Shown: positions 1-8,478 of the stretch, in pieces | How the letters are laid out: each line of letters begins with the position of its first letter | How positions within the stretch are numbered: the first letter of the stretch is position 1 | Assembly (NCBI RefSeq): GCF_028464225.1 | Contig: NZ_JAQPCN010000001.1 | Location: 1,546,634-1,610,633 of the forward strand | Length of the DNA stretch: 64,000 nt | Reading direction: 5' to 3' | DNA from: Zeaxanthinibacter sp. PT1 | GTDB taxonomy: Bacteria > Bacteroidota > Bacteroidia > Flavobacteriales > Flavobacteriaceae | The notes under the pieces: generated by a model | Database searches by the model: none | What the model saw: only the letters and a program-made list of their open reading frames with translations | What the model was told of the DNA's origin: nothing | Made by a program: the position numbers and the translations under genes

Positions 1-2
1 CT

Positions 3-944
3 ACAGATATAGGTATTGTAGTAAATGATTTCCTTGTCAGTCATTTCTCGGGTATCCTGGACTATAATTTTACGGCTAAGGTTGAAAAAGATTTTGATGA
101 AATCGCCGCCGGTGAGGAAGACTGGCAGAAGGTGATGAAGAACTTCTATAAGGATTTTCACCCCAAGGTACAGGATGTAGAAGAAAACGCCGAACGTGCC
201 AGCGGGGAGCGTGTGTTGGGTACCGATCCTAAATCCGGAAGGCAAGTTTCTGTAAGGTTGGGCCGGTTTGGCCCTATGGTACAGATAGGTACCGTAGAAG
301 AGGAAGAGAAACCTCAATTTGCCAGCCTGTTACCGCACCAGTCCATTACGACCCTCACTTTTGAAGAGGCCATGGAGCTTTTTAAGCTTCCGAGAAGCCT
401 GGGTGAATACAAAGGAGAGGAAGTGGAAGCTAATGTCGGGAGGTATGGTCCTTACGTGAGGTACGGAAAGAAATTTGTATCACTGGGAAAAGATGAAAGT
501 GCGTTTGATGTAGATTTTGACCGGGCTATTGAACTCATTAAAGAAAAGGAAAAGGCCGATGCGCCTATCGCCTCCTATGAAGATAAGGAAGTTACTAAGG
601 GTAAGGGGAGATTTGGTCCTTTTATCAAGTGGGATGGGATGTTCATCAACGTAAATAAAAAGTACGATTTTGACAACCTTTCGCAGGAAGATATCGAGGA
701 GCTGATTGAGGCTAAGAAGAAGAAGGAAGCCGAAAAGGTGGTCGTAGATTGGTCCGAGGAAAATATTCGTATAGAAAAGGCCAGGTGGGGCCGGCATAAT
801 ATCATCCAGGGTAAGATCAAGGTAGAACTTACCAAGGATGTGGATCCTACCAAAATGACGCTGGAAGAGGCCAAGGAGTTATTGGAAAAGAAAAAACCCA
901 AGAAAAAAGCCGCTAAAAAAACATCTAAAAAAACAAAAGGTTAG
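3..944 (+). CDS. topA: DNA topoisomerase I, C-terminal part (5' end outside window)
   Basis: Type IA topoisomerase that relaxes negatively supercoiled DNA. Only the last ~313 residues are present; the frame is open from base 3, so the gene enters from the left and no start is visible. The opening residues (TDIGIVVNDFLVSHF) match the end of the catalytic core. They are followed by C-terminal DNA-binding repeats recognisable by RFGPMVQIG, RYGPYVRYG, RFGPFIKWDG and a diverged ARWGRHNII, and by a lysine-rich tail ending in KKTSKKTKG. The tail is typical of Bacteroidetes TopA and probably binds DNA. The next gene begins 9 bases after the stop, so the two may be co-transcribed. The family call is firm; the catalytic tyrosine lies outside the window. 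Confidence 0.95.
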   Translation, partial: TDIGIVVNDFLVSHFSGILDYNFTAKVEKDFDEIAAGEEDWQKVMKNFYKDFHPKVQDVEENAERASGERVLGTDPKSGRQVSVRLGRFGPMVQIGTVEEEEKPQFASLLPHQSITTLTFEEAMELFKLPRSLGEYKGEEVEANVGRYGPYVRYGKKFVSLGKDESAFDVDFDRAIELIKEKEKADAPIASYEDKEVTKGKGRFGPFIKWDGMFINVNKKYDFDNLSQEDIEELIEAKKKKEAEKVVVDWSEENIRIEKARWGRHNIIQGKIKVELTKDVDPTKMTLEEAKELLEKKKPKKKAAKKTSKKTKG

Positions 945-953
945 TCCTGCAAT

Positions 954-2114
954 ATGGCGTTTGATTTCCTCATCCCGGTAAGTGACAAAGTTCTGGCTCA
1001 TTGCGAGTTGTTGCCTCCCCAGGCTCTTGGAAAGAACATCAATAAACATACCACTCGTCATGGTTTACCCGTGCTCGCTAATGTGTCTTTTGCGATTCTC
1101 GGGGTAAATGAATCCCGGAATGCCTTTGAAAAAAAACCGGAAGCCCTGGATATTTCCCAGATCCGCCTGCAGCTGTACCAGCTTATGATGGGAAACTGGA
1201 ATGCTTCTATCGTAGACCTGGGCGACCTTAACGAAGGCGAAACGGTAGAGGACACTTATTTCGTGGTTAAAGAAATCGTAGCCGGTTTGCTGGAAGAGGA
1301 TATCATTCCAATTGTGATCGGGGCTACCCAGGATATTACTTACCCTACCTATAGGGCTTTTGACGGGATAAGGAACATGGTCAACCTGGTTTCTGTAGAT
1401 AGCCGGTTCGACTTTGGTGCTGACGAGGAGCTCATCTCTTCTAATTCGTATATGAGTAAGATCATCACGGATAAACCTAATAACCTATTCAATTTCTCTA
1501 ACCTGGGCTACCAGAGTTATTTTAACAGCCAGGAAGAGATAGACCTGATGGAAAAACTCTTCTTTGACGCCTATCGTTTAGGAGAGATCACTTCGGATAT
1601 AAGCCTGGCAGAGCCGGTGCTTCGTAATGCCAACATTCTCAGCCTGGATGCACGGGCGATCATGGCCAGTGACCTGGGAACCACTTCCCCTAACTTTTCC
1701 CCCAATGGCTTTAATGGACGCGAGATCTGCGCCATTGCACGCTATGCGGGAATAAGCGATAATCTTTCGGTCTTCGGCATATACGAATGCGAGAATAATA
1801 TACAATCCTTCCAATTGGTGGCCCAGATCATCTGGTATTTTATGGAAGGCTTTAATTACCGAATAAAAGAAACTCCAAGTGCACGGAACAATGACTTCAC
1901 TAAGTTCAATGTGCCAACCGAGACAGATCAACTGGTCTTTTACAAAAGCCATCTTACCGAAAGATGGTGGGTAGAAGTACCATCTCTGTTTACTTCGGAT
2001 ACTAAAACCAATTCACCTGCGTTATTACCCTGCACCGAACAGGACTATCTGGATGCTTGCGACCAGAATATCCCTGAAAGGTGGTTCAAAGCCTACAAGA
2101 AGGGCTTTAACTAA
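954..2114 (+). CDS. Arginase/formimidoylglutamase-fold protein with degenerate metal site
   Basis: 386 residues of the ureohydrolase (arginase/agmatinase/formimidoylglutamase) fold; database annotation would probably read formimidoylglutamase. The three signature regions can be placed but are altered. Residues 123-127 read GATQD where the family has GGxH, 149-153 read DSRFD instead of DAHxD, and 230-240 read SLDARAIMASD instead of SxDxDxxD. Three of six manganese ligands (two His, one Asp) are therefore replaced, and hydrolase activity is doubtful. It starts 9 bases after topA and ends about 120 bases before gldK. No hut genes are nearby, which argues against histidine degradation. I infer a non-catalytic or repurposed role; the fold is secure, the function is not. 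Confidence 0.75.
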   Translation: MAFDFLIPVSDKVLAHCELLPPQALGKNINKHTTRHGLPVLANVSFAILGVNESRNAFEKKPEALDISQIRLQLYQLMMGNWNASIVDLGDLNEGETVEDTYFVVKEIVAGLLEEDIIPIVIGATQDITYPTYRAFDGIRNMVNLVSVDSRFDFGADEELISSNSYMSKIITDKPNNLFNFSNLGYQSYFNSQEEIDLMEKLFFDAYRLGEITSDISLAEPVLRNANILSLDARAIMASDLGTTSPNFSPNGFNGREICAIARYAGISDNLSVFGIYECENNIQSFQLVAQIIWYFMEGFNYRIKETPSARNNDFTKFNVPTETDQLVFYKSHLTERWWVEVPSLFTSDTKTNSPALLPCTEQDYLDACDQNIPERWFKAYKKGFN

Positions 2115-2231
2115 ATGATCATTATTTTTTTGTGGCGCACCATTTTACACAATAAATCGCATAAAATGCAGTTTTAGTGAATAATGCATTTCGTTACTGT
2201 GAATTGTCTTAATCGAAATTTAACCTAGAGT

Positions 2232-3587
2232 ATGAAGAAGCTATTGTTAATCCCTATAGCGTTTGTTTTTTTGTTATCCAGCTGCGGGTCCAAGTCCAAA
2301 GGCGAGCTGGTTGGGGTACAGGGGAAAAAGTGGCACCCGGAAAAGCCCTATGGAATGGAATTGATTCCCCGTGGTGCTTTTATCATGGGTAAGCAGGACG
2401 AAGATGTAGCCAAGGTCTACAACGCGCCGACCAAGACCGTTACCGTTCGATCCTTTTACATGGATGATACCGAGATCACCAACAGTGAATACAGGCAGTT
2501 CGTAGAATGGGTTAAAGACTCAATCGTACGAAGCAGGCTTGCAATTCTTGCTGATGAATTAGGTCTTACCCCGGAAGATGGTGGTATCGGGGAGTATTCA
2601 TTTAAATCTGCCGACACGACCAAGATGTCTGTCTACGAGCGTTATATGCTGGACAATTATGCGGGGCTGGGTGAAACCGGTTATGAAGGATACGCTCTTA
2701 ATAGAGATGAGGAGCTTATCTGGGACACCAGTGATTACCCGGACGAATACTATACCGAGGTTATGGACTCCATGTACATTCCTGAAGAGGAGTCGTACAA
2801 TGGACAACGCATGATCGATGTAAAGAAATTAAAGTATAAATATACCTGGATGGATATCCAGGAAGCTGCAAGAGCGAGGGAACAAGGGCGTAAGCCTTTT
2901 ATCAAGCAGGAGGAGATAGAGATTTACCCGGATACCACGGTTTGGATCAGGGATTTTGAATACTCCTATAACGAGCCCATGCACAATGACTATTTCTGGC
3001 ACGATGCTTATAGTGATTACCCTGTAGTAGGAGTATCCTGGCAACAAGCTAAAGCTTTCTGTAACTGGAGAACTAAATTTAAGAACGATGACCAGAAAAG
3101 TCGCGGGAAACAATTCGTGAACCAGTTCCGTCTGCCAACTGAAGCAGAATGGGAATACGCAGCAAGGGGTGGAATAGAAGGAGGAACATACCCTTGGGGT
3201 GGACCTTATGTGATCAGTGATACCGGTTGTTTCATGGCCAACTTTAAGCCGCAACGAGGCGATTATGCCGCTGATGCTGCCCTGTACACTGTGGAGGCGA
3301 AGTCTTACGAGCCTAATGATTTTAACTTGTACAACATGGCCGGTAACGTAGCAGAATGGACTAACTCTAGCTACTACCCGGGATCATACGAGTACGCATC
3401 GACCATGAACCCTAATGCTGAGGATGGAAAGAATACCCGCAAAGTGATCCGTGGAGGGTCCTGGAAAGACGTGGCTTATTTCCTGCAGGTGAGTACCAGG
3501 GATTATGAATACAAGGATTCCGCAAGAAGTTATATCGGATTCCGAACTGTACAGGATTATATGGGAGAAGAGGATTCTACCCAGTAA
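2232..3587 (+). CDS. gldK: Gliding motility / T9SS lipoprotein GldK
   Basis: Outer-membrane-associated lipoprotein of the type IX secretion system; with GldN it forms the periplasmic ring under the outer membrane. The 451-residue product has a lipoprotein signal with lipobox LLSSC (Cys18) and then a formylglycine-generating-enzyme-like (FGE-sulfatase) domain. That domain starts near GMELIPRGAFIMG and continues through RLPTEAEWEYAARGG, YNMAGNVAEW and the terminal IRGGSWKD/GFRTV motifs. In GldK this fold is structural rather than catalytic. A ~170-residue insertion after the first FGE strand is usual for GldK. It is first in the gldKLMN cluster, 60 bases before gldL. I saw no clear TAnnTTTG promoter in the ~117 bases upstream. 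Confidence 0.95.
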   Translation: MKKLLLIPIAFVFLLSSCGSKSKGELVGVQGKKWHPEKPYGMELIPRGAFIMGKQDEDVAKVYNAPTKTVTVRSFYMDDTEITNSEYRQFVEWVKDSIVRSRLAILADELGLTPEDGGIGEYSFKSADTTKMSVYERYMLDNYAGLGETGYEGYALNRDEELIWDTSDYPDEYYTEVMDSMYIPEEESYNGQRMIDVKKLKYKYTWMDIQEAARAREQGRKPFIKQEEIEIYPDTTVWIRDFEYSYNEPMHNDYFWHDAYSDYPVVGVSWQQAKAFCNWRTKFKNDDQKSRGKQFVNQFRLPTEAEWEYAARGGIEGGTYPWGGPYVISDTGCFMANFKPQRGDYAADAALYTVEAKSYEPNDFNLYNMAGNVAEWTNSSYYPGSYEYASTMNPNAEDGKNTRKVIRGGSWKDVAYFLQVSTRDYEYKDSARSYIGFRTVQDYMGEEDSTQ

Positions 3588-3647
3588 ACCTGTAAATCAA
3601 CCAAGTAACCAAATACTTATTATAACCTAATTTTTTAAATCAACATT

Positions 3648-4298
3648 ATGGCACAGTCAAAGTCAACTAAGAAATTATTCAACATGGCCTACGGCCTTGG
3701 AGCGTCGGTGGTGATCATCGGTGCCTTATTTAAGATCCTTCACTGGGAGTTTGGTCCCCTGACAGGAGGATTACTGCTCGCGATCGGTCTGATCACGGAA
3801 GCCCTTATCTTCGCCATCAGTGCATTTGAGCCTGTAGACGATGAGTATGATTGGTCCCTGGTATACCCGGAACTTTCCGGTGGAGCTGCCTCAGGTAGGG
3901 CCAATGAAGCCCAGGAAGCCCAAATGGCCGAAGGAATGTTATCGCGCAAACTGGATGAATTGCTGAAAGAAGCAAATATCGATGCAGAGCTGTTTGACAG
4001 CCTAGGTAACAGTATCCGCAATTTTGAAGGTGCTGCCAAAGGAATTGCTCCTACAGCCGATGCCATTGAGCATACTAAAAAATACTCTAGCGAGCTCTCT
4101 ACAGCCGCAGAGCAGATGGAATCCCTGAACAGCCTGTATAAGGTTCAGTTAGAGAGTGCTAGTCGTCAAGCTTCTATCAATGAAGAAGTGGTACAGAACG
4201 CTGGTGCATTAAAAGAGCAAATGGAGTCGCTGGCATCTAACCTGTCTTCGCTGAATGGCGTTTACGGAGGTATGCTGACCGCCATGAACAGAAACTAA
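3648..4298 (+). CDS. gldL: T9SS / gliding motor inner-membrane protein GldL
   Basis: Inner-membrane subunit of the proton-driven GldL-GldM motor that powers type IX secretion and gliding. The 216-residue protein has two N-terminal membrane helices (about residues 12-32 and 38-60), then a cytoplasmic part with coiled-coil character. Tyr15, Lys29, His32 and Glu51 sit two positions after the residues I recall as important in Flavobacterium johnsoniae GldL (Tyr13, Lys27, His30, Glu49), so the proton path looks intact. The region after residue 70 is rich in Ala, Glu, Ser and Leu. It lies between gldK and gldM with gaps of 60 and 53 bases, fitting one transcript. Confidence 0.96.
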   Translation: MAQSKSTKKLFNMAYGLGASVVIIGALFKILHWEFGPLTGGLLLAIGLITEALIFAISAFEPVDDEYDWSLVYPELSGGAASGRANEAQEAQMAEGMLSRKLDELLKEANIDAELFDSLGNSIRNFEGAAKGIAPTADAIEHTKKYSSELSTAAEQMESLNSLYKVQLESASRQASINEEVVQNAGALKEQMESLASNLSSLNGVYGGMLTAMNRN

Positions 4299-4351
4299 TT
4301 AGTTTTTTCTTTTAACCCAAATCAATTAATCAACAAAACTAATTAGAAAAC

Positions 4352-5920
4352 ATGGCAGGAGGAAAAGCAACACCACGTCAGAAGATGATCAACCTTATGT
4401 ACTTGATCTTCATCGCAATGCTGGCGTTAAATATGAGTAAAGAAGTACTCGCCGCTTTCGGTCTTATGAACGAAAAGATGGAGGCTTCTAACGTAAAGAC
4501 CTCGGAAACCAACACGGCTTTCCTGGGGAATTTAGAGACAAAAGCAGCCGAAAACGAGGAGAAATACGGACCCTTGTACCAGGATGCAATCAAGATCAAG
4601 CAATTATCCGAGTCTTACTACAACTACCTGGAAGACATCAAGACTAACATGATGGAAGGGATAGAAGATCCTAAGGATTACGTGGTAATGGACAAGTCGG
4701 ACTACCTTGACCAGAAATTCTTCCAGGGAGATAACCTGGCCCCGGAAGGGAAAGAATTTATGAAGCGGTTGAACGACTACCGCGACCAGGTGGTATCTAT
4801 TTTGCCTGATGAAATGGGCGAAGTTAAATCGCTGGTTAAGGCAAAGTTTGAAACCGGTGATGCTAACGGCAAAGTAGAACGTCGTGACGGTGTCAAAGTA
4901 GATTGGATCAACTATCACTATGAAGGCTTCCCTATGGTAGCTTCCCTGACTAAGTTGACCGCATTACAGGCTGACATCCGTGAAACTGAGCAAACAGCCC
5001 TGAAAGCAATGTTGCAAGGGCAGTTGACTGCTGAGGTTTCAATGACCAATTATTCAACCCTGTTGCAGCAAGAAAAGTCTGCTTTTTACTCGGGCGAGAA
5101 ATTTGAAGGAAGTATTGTTCTTGGACGGACTGACAACTCTACTAAGCCCGACAGGGCAGAGCTTACCCTGGATGGCAGGAAACTGCAGGAAGGTAAGGAC
5201 TTCGTTTACGAAGGCGGAGGAGTCAAAATGCTAGTGAGTGCCGGTAATCCTGGTGATCACAAGATTGAAGGAAAGCTGATATTTAAGCAGGATGGAAAAG
5301 AAGTTGAGGTACCCGTATCATCAACCTTTGCCACCATCAGCAAGCCTAATGCAGCTGTGATTGCTGCAGATAAGATGAACGTGGTCTATCGCGGGGTTGC
5401 AAACCCTATGACCATCTCTATCCCCGGTGTCCCTGACAACAGGGTGAGTGCGTCGGCTCCTGGTTTATCAAAGAGAAGTGGAAGCCAGTACGTAATGAAC
5501 CCGGGTACGGGAAGAACTGTGACAATCGTTGCTTCAGGTGTTTTGCCCGATGGGCAGAAGATCAATACGCCTGCAGAATTCAGGATCAAGGATATCCCAA
5601 GACCATCCGGTTCTATCAGGGGTGAATCCGGAAGTGTCACCATGCCTAGAAACAACCTGGAGATCTCTACGGTTGGGGCTATGCTAGAAGATTTTGACTT
5701 TGACCTTAACCTTGCGGTTAGTGGGTTTAAGTTTAAAGTTCCGGGGCAGCCTACGGTAATCGTTAACGGAAATAAACTGGACGACAGGGCTAAATCTGCC
5801 TTGAAACGTGCCGGACGTGGCGATGCAGTTCAGATCTTTGATATTGAGGCCTACATCACAAATAATAAGACCTACAAATTGAAGAAAGTGTCTCCCGTAA
5901 TCGTGGAGCTCTCAAACTAA
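4352..5920 (+). CDS. gldM: T9SS / gliding motor protein GldM
   Basis: Partner of GldL. One N-terminal membrane helix (about residues 13-32) is embedded in the GldL ring, and a long periplasmic arm reaches the GldK/GldN ring. The 522-residue length is that of full GldM. The start MAGGKATPRQKMINLMYL is typical, including Arg9, which in F. johnsoniae is thought to pair with the GldL glutamate. After the helix comes a helical segment, then several beta-rich domains (for example FATISKPNAAVIAADKMNVVY and the glycine/proline-rich ISIPGVPDNRV segment). gldN follows 20 bases later. Identification is secure. Confidence 0.96.
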   Translation: MAGGKATPRQKMINLMYLIFIAMLALNMSKEVLAAFGLMNEKMEASNVKTSETNTAFLGNLETKAAENEEKYGPLYQDAIKIKQLSESYYNYLEDIKTNMMEGIEDPKDYVVMDKSDYLDQKFFQGDNLAPEGKEFMKRLNDYRDQVVSILPDEMGEVKSLVKAKFETGDANGKVERRDGVKVDWINYHYEGFPMVASLTKLTALQADIRETEQTALKAMLQGQLTAEVSMTNYSTLLQQEKSAFYSGEKFEGSIVLGRTDNSTKPDRAELTLDGRKLQEGKDFVYEGGGVKMLVSAGNPGDHKIEGKLIFKQDGKEVEVPVSSTFATISKPNAAVIAADKMNVVYRGVANPMTISIPGVPDNRVSASAPGLSKRSGSQYVMNPGTGRTVTIVASGVLPDGQKINTPAEFRIKDIPRPSGSIRGESGSVTMPRNNLEISTVGAMLEDFDFDLNLAVSGFKFKVPGQPTVIVNGNKLDDRAKSALKRAGRGDAVQIFDIEAYITNNKTYKLKKVSPVIVELSN

Positions 5921-5940
5921 GAATAGTTAAATTAAAGTAT

Positions 5941-6843
5941 ATGAATTGGAAGAATGTTTTATTGGTAGGAGCAGTGGCTCTTCTCCCGATCTCAATCTCA
6001 GCACAGGCAAACATCCTGAATGCCAAGAAGCCGGAAGAGATCGGTAAGAAAACCGAAGCTCAGATTGCAGCCGATAATGATACCCCACTACAATATGGTT
6101 ATGTGGACGACAGGGATATTCTCTGGTCCAAAACCATCTGGGAGGTCATTGACCTTGATGAGCGGGTAAATTTCCCCTTGTATTATCCTCTGGACACCAT
6201 CAACATTGGGTCAGACAGGCGATCGCTCTACGATGTGCTGATAAAGCATATCAAAACCGGGGAGCTTACAGATGTGTATGTAGACTCCTATTTTACGGAA
6301 AAACGTAAGTTCAGTGACCTGGAAGCTACCTTGAAAAAGGTAGATACCACAGACCTGGGATACGAGCAGATCAATGCCGGGGAGCAGTTATCGCCGGAAT
6401 ACATTAACAGGAGAGAACTCACTGCTGCAGACATCGAGGAATACAGGATCAAAGGGATCTGGTATTTTGACAAGAGGCAGGGAGAACTGAAATACCGTCT
6501 GCTGGGGATTGCCCCGGTAGCACCTGACGTGAACTTCATAGACGATGAGTCTATGGCTCCGGAAGATGCTTTGGTAGAGCTGTTCTGGGTTTGGTTCCCG
6601 AGTGCCAGGGAGATCCTGCATAAAGCAAAGGTTTTTAACCAGCGAAACTCGGCTCAGCCTATCTCTTTTGACATGCTGCTTAATGCGCGTAGGTTTAACG
6701 GGGTCATCTATAAAGAAGACAACGTTCACGGAGATCGTGAGATTGATCAGTACATCGCAGAAAATGCCTTGTTCCAGTTGCTAGAGTCCCAGCGTATCAA
6801 CGAAGCGATCAGGGATCGCGAACAGGATATGTGGGCCTACTAA
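5941..6843 (+). CDS. gldN: T9SS / gliding motility protein GldN
   Basis: Periplasmic partner of GldK in the type IX secretion ring. 300 residues with a cleavable signal peptide (MNWKNVLLVGAVALLPISISA, cleavage near AQA). The mature part contains GldN-typical segments DRDILWSKTIWEVIDLDERVN, FPLYYPLDT and AREILHKAKVFNQRN. It starts 20 bases after gldM and ends 42 bases before a strong hairpin-T terminator, so it closes the operon. No second gldO-like copy follows, unlike F. johnsoniae, which has a GldN paralogue. Confidence 0.95.
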   Translation: MNWKNVLLVGAVALLPISISAQANILNAKKPEEIGKKTEAQIAADNDTPLQYGYVDDRDILWSKTIWEVIDLDERVNFPLYYPLDTINIGSDRRSLYDVLIKHIKTGELTDVYVDSYFTEKRKFSDLEATLKKVDTTDLGYEQINAGEQLSPEYINRRELTAADIEEYRIKGIWYFDKRQGELKYRLLGIAPVAPDVNFIDDESMAPEDALVELFWVWFPSAREILHKAKVFNQRNSAQPISFDMLLNARRFNGVIYKEDNVHGDREIDQYIAENALFQLLESQRINEAIRDREQDMWAY

Positions 6844-6885
6844 TTAGGTTATAAATGTAGAATATTCCAATTCGTAATAGATAAG

Positions 6886-6913
6886 AACCCCGGCAAAGCC
6901 GGGGTTTTTTTAT
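6886..6913 (+). terminator. Rho-independent terminator after gldN
   Basis: A perfect 7-bp stem (CCCCGGC/GCCGGGG) with loop AAA is followed by seven T and TATT. It lies 42 bases after the gldN stop and ends the gldKLMN unit. An A-run on the left is too short for clear activity on the other strand. Confidence 0.9.
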
Positions 6914-6946
6914 TTGTGGTCTGGGCCTCTTTATTCTTCTCAATAC

Positions 6947-6977
6947 TATGCACTGCTCCCGGCTTTAACTAAATTTG
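6947..6977 (+). promoter_or_regulatory. Bacteroidetes promoter abutting the FAD oxidoreductase start
   Basis: TAAATTTG at 6970-6977 is a perfect TAnnTTTG -7 box. TATG at 6947-6950 is a one-mismatch -33 box, with a 19-base spacer. Only four bases separate the box from the ATG at 6982, so the predicted transcript start lies within about two bases of the start codon. Confidence 0.6.
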
Positions 6978-6981
6978 CCGT

Positions 6982-8058
6982 ATGATCGATTATATAGTCG
7001 TTGGATTGGGCCTGGCCGGTATCACTTTCTGTGAAACCCTTGCTAGGCATGGGAGGAGTTTCGCAGTGGTGGATGACGATTCTCAGCAAGCGTCCAAGGT
7101 TGCCGGGGGGCTGTATAACCCGGTGGTGTTAAAGCGATTTAACCCGGTGTGGATGGCGGGTGAGCAGTTAGAATTCGCACTTCCTTTTTACAAGGAACTG
7201 GAGGATAAATTAGCTGTTAAATTGTTGTACCCATCCCGTATCAAAAGACGCTTTGCTACCATAGATGAGCAGAACCAGTGGTTTGAAGCTAGTGATCATC
7301 CGCGTCTTAAAAATGTGCTGCTCCAGCAATTGCAGGCCAATACCAATCCTAAAATTGCTGCACCTTACGGTTTTGGAATTGTACAACAGAGCGGGCGGTT
7401 AGATACTTCTCTTTTAATTGCGAGATATGCTGAGTTGCTGAGAAAACAAGGCCAACTAATTAGAGAATCATTCTTCTTTGATGAATTGCAGATTCTCGCG
7501 GAAGGTGTTCAGTACAAGCAACTAAAAGCCAGGCGAATCGTCTTCGCCACCGGGTTCGGGCTTGTGCAAAATCCGTATTTCAATTACCTGCCCATTCAAG
7601 GGTCTAAAGGAGAATATGTAAGGATTTATTGCCCGGATCTGCAGGAAACAGAGATACTTAAAGGTGCTTTTTTTGTGCTGCCGGAAGGAAACGATGAATA
7701 CCTTGTCGGAGCTACCTATTCTTGGAATGACTTAGAGAATACACCCACAGCAAAAGCTAGGCAGGAGTTGATAGAGAAACTGGACAGGATACTGAACTGT
7801 GACTACAAGCTAATTGGCCAGCAGGCAGGAATTCGCCCTACTGTTACAGACCGAAAACCGCTGGTAGGCAGGCATCCTGTACATAATGACCTGTATGTAC
7901 TGAACGGCTTTGGCTCCAGGGGAGTCATGATCGGTCCCTGGGCAGCTGATTTATTGTATAGGAATATTGAGGCAGGAGACCCTTTACCGGCAGAAATAGA
8001 CCTGTCCAGGTTTAAAAAGAAATACTTCGAGGCCGGTCAGGCAAGGCGAGGATCGTAA
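6982..8058 (+). CDS. FAD-dependent oxidoreductase (DAO family)
   Basis: 358-residue flavoprotein of the D-amino-acid oxidase / glycine oxidase superfamily. The N-terminal dinucleotide-binding strand-turn-helix is IVVGLGLAGITFCETLARHG. The middle part has KVAGGLYNPVVLKRFNP, and the C-terminal FAD motif is RPTVTDRKPLVGRHP followed by LNGFGSRGVMIGPWAA. The substrate is unknown; soluble amine or amino-acid oxidation is likely from the family. The ATG is preceded almost directly by a -7 promoter box, which suggests a near-leaderless mRNA. Its last 22 bases overlap the end of the opposing DUF983 gene, a tail-to-tail arrangement. No neighbouring pathway genes point to a substrate. Confidence 0.8.
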   Translation: MIDYIVVGLGLAGITFCETLARHGRSFAVVDDDSQQASKVAGGLYNPVVLKRFNPVWMAGEQLEFALPFYKELEDKLAVKLLYPSRIKRRFATIDEQNQWFEASDHPRLKNVLLQQLQANTNPKIAAPYGFGIVQQSGRLDTSLLIARYAELLRKQGQLIRESFFFDELQILAEGVQYKQLKARRIVFATGFGLVQNPYFNYLPIQGSKGEYVRIYCPDLQETEILKGAFFVLPEGNDEYLVGATYSWNDLENTPTAKARQELIEKLDRILNCDYKLIGQQAGIRPTVTDRKPLVGRHPVHNDLYVLNGFGSRGVMIGPWAADLLYRNIEAGDPLPAEIDLSRFKKKYFEAGQARRGS

Positions 8059-8414
8059 TGGATAAACAGGTTGATCCAGATATTCCTGGAAAGACGGATG
8101 ATCACCGGCATAAAAACTACCAAGGTGATGAAAATAGCTATAAAAGTTTGTACCAGGGAAGCATTCAGAATCAAGAAAGCGATCACGAATGCCGCCACAC
8201 CAAAGGCGATACCTACCCCATAACTCACGTACATGGCTCCGTAAAAAAAGGACGGTTCTATCTTATAGCGCGTGCCACAATGGGAGCAACGCTCGTTCAT
8301 TTTAAAAAGGGTGCCCGGGTTATACGGATTCTTTACCTCGTACATGCTTTCATGATGACATTTGGGACAACTTCCTGTTAAAATGCTGTATAGTTTGTTT
8401 CCTTTTTTTAACAT
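8037..8414 (-). CDS. DUF983 membrane protein
   Basis: Small inner-membrane protein of the DUF983 family, function unknown. The ATG at 8414 gives 125 residues. An in-frame ATG six codons upstream lies inside the promoter -7 box and is rejected. The N-terminal half holds a rubredoxin/zinc-ribbon-like pair CPKCH and CSHCG (four cysteines), followed by the family's PSFFYGAMYVSYG segment. Two hydrophobic helices follow (about residues 66-85 and 90-110), and the C-terminus is NIWINLFIHYDPRLA. It converges on the FAD oxidoreductase with a 22-base overlap of coding ends. The metal ribbon probably binds zinc; that is inference. Confidence 0.85.
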   Translation of the reverse strand: MLKKGNKLYSILTGSCPKCHHESMYEVKNPYNPGTLFKMNERCSHCGTRYKIEPSFFYGAMYVSYGVGIAFGVAAFVIAFLILNASLVQTFIAIFITLVVFMPVIIRLSRNIWINLFIHYDPRLA

Positions 8415-8429
8415 TTGCAAAAATTTACA

Positions 8430-8437
8430 CAAAGGTA
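8430..8437 (-). promoter_or_regulatory. -7 promoter box for the DUF983 gene
   Basis: Read on the minus strand this is TACCTTTG, a perfect TAnnTTTG box. It would place the transcript start about 13 bases before the ATG at 8414 and rules out the longer start at 8432. A TTTG lies 25 bases upstream, longer than the usual 19-21 spacer. Confidence 0.6.
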
Positions 8438-8478
8438 AACATTAACAGTGTTTTACCTATAACAAAGTTTACAATTGC

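Noticed and set aside
2232..3587. Sulfatase-activating formylglycine-generating enzyme
   Set aside because: The FGE-like fold is present, but lipoprotein signal, length and position in gldKLMN identify GldK.
8415..8432. Six extra codons on the DUF983 protein
   Set aside because: The upstream ATG falls inside the TACCTTTG promoter box, so it would not be transcribed.
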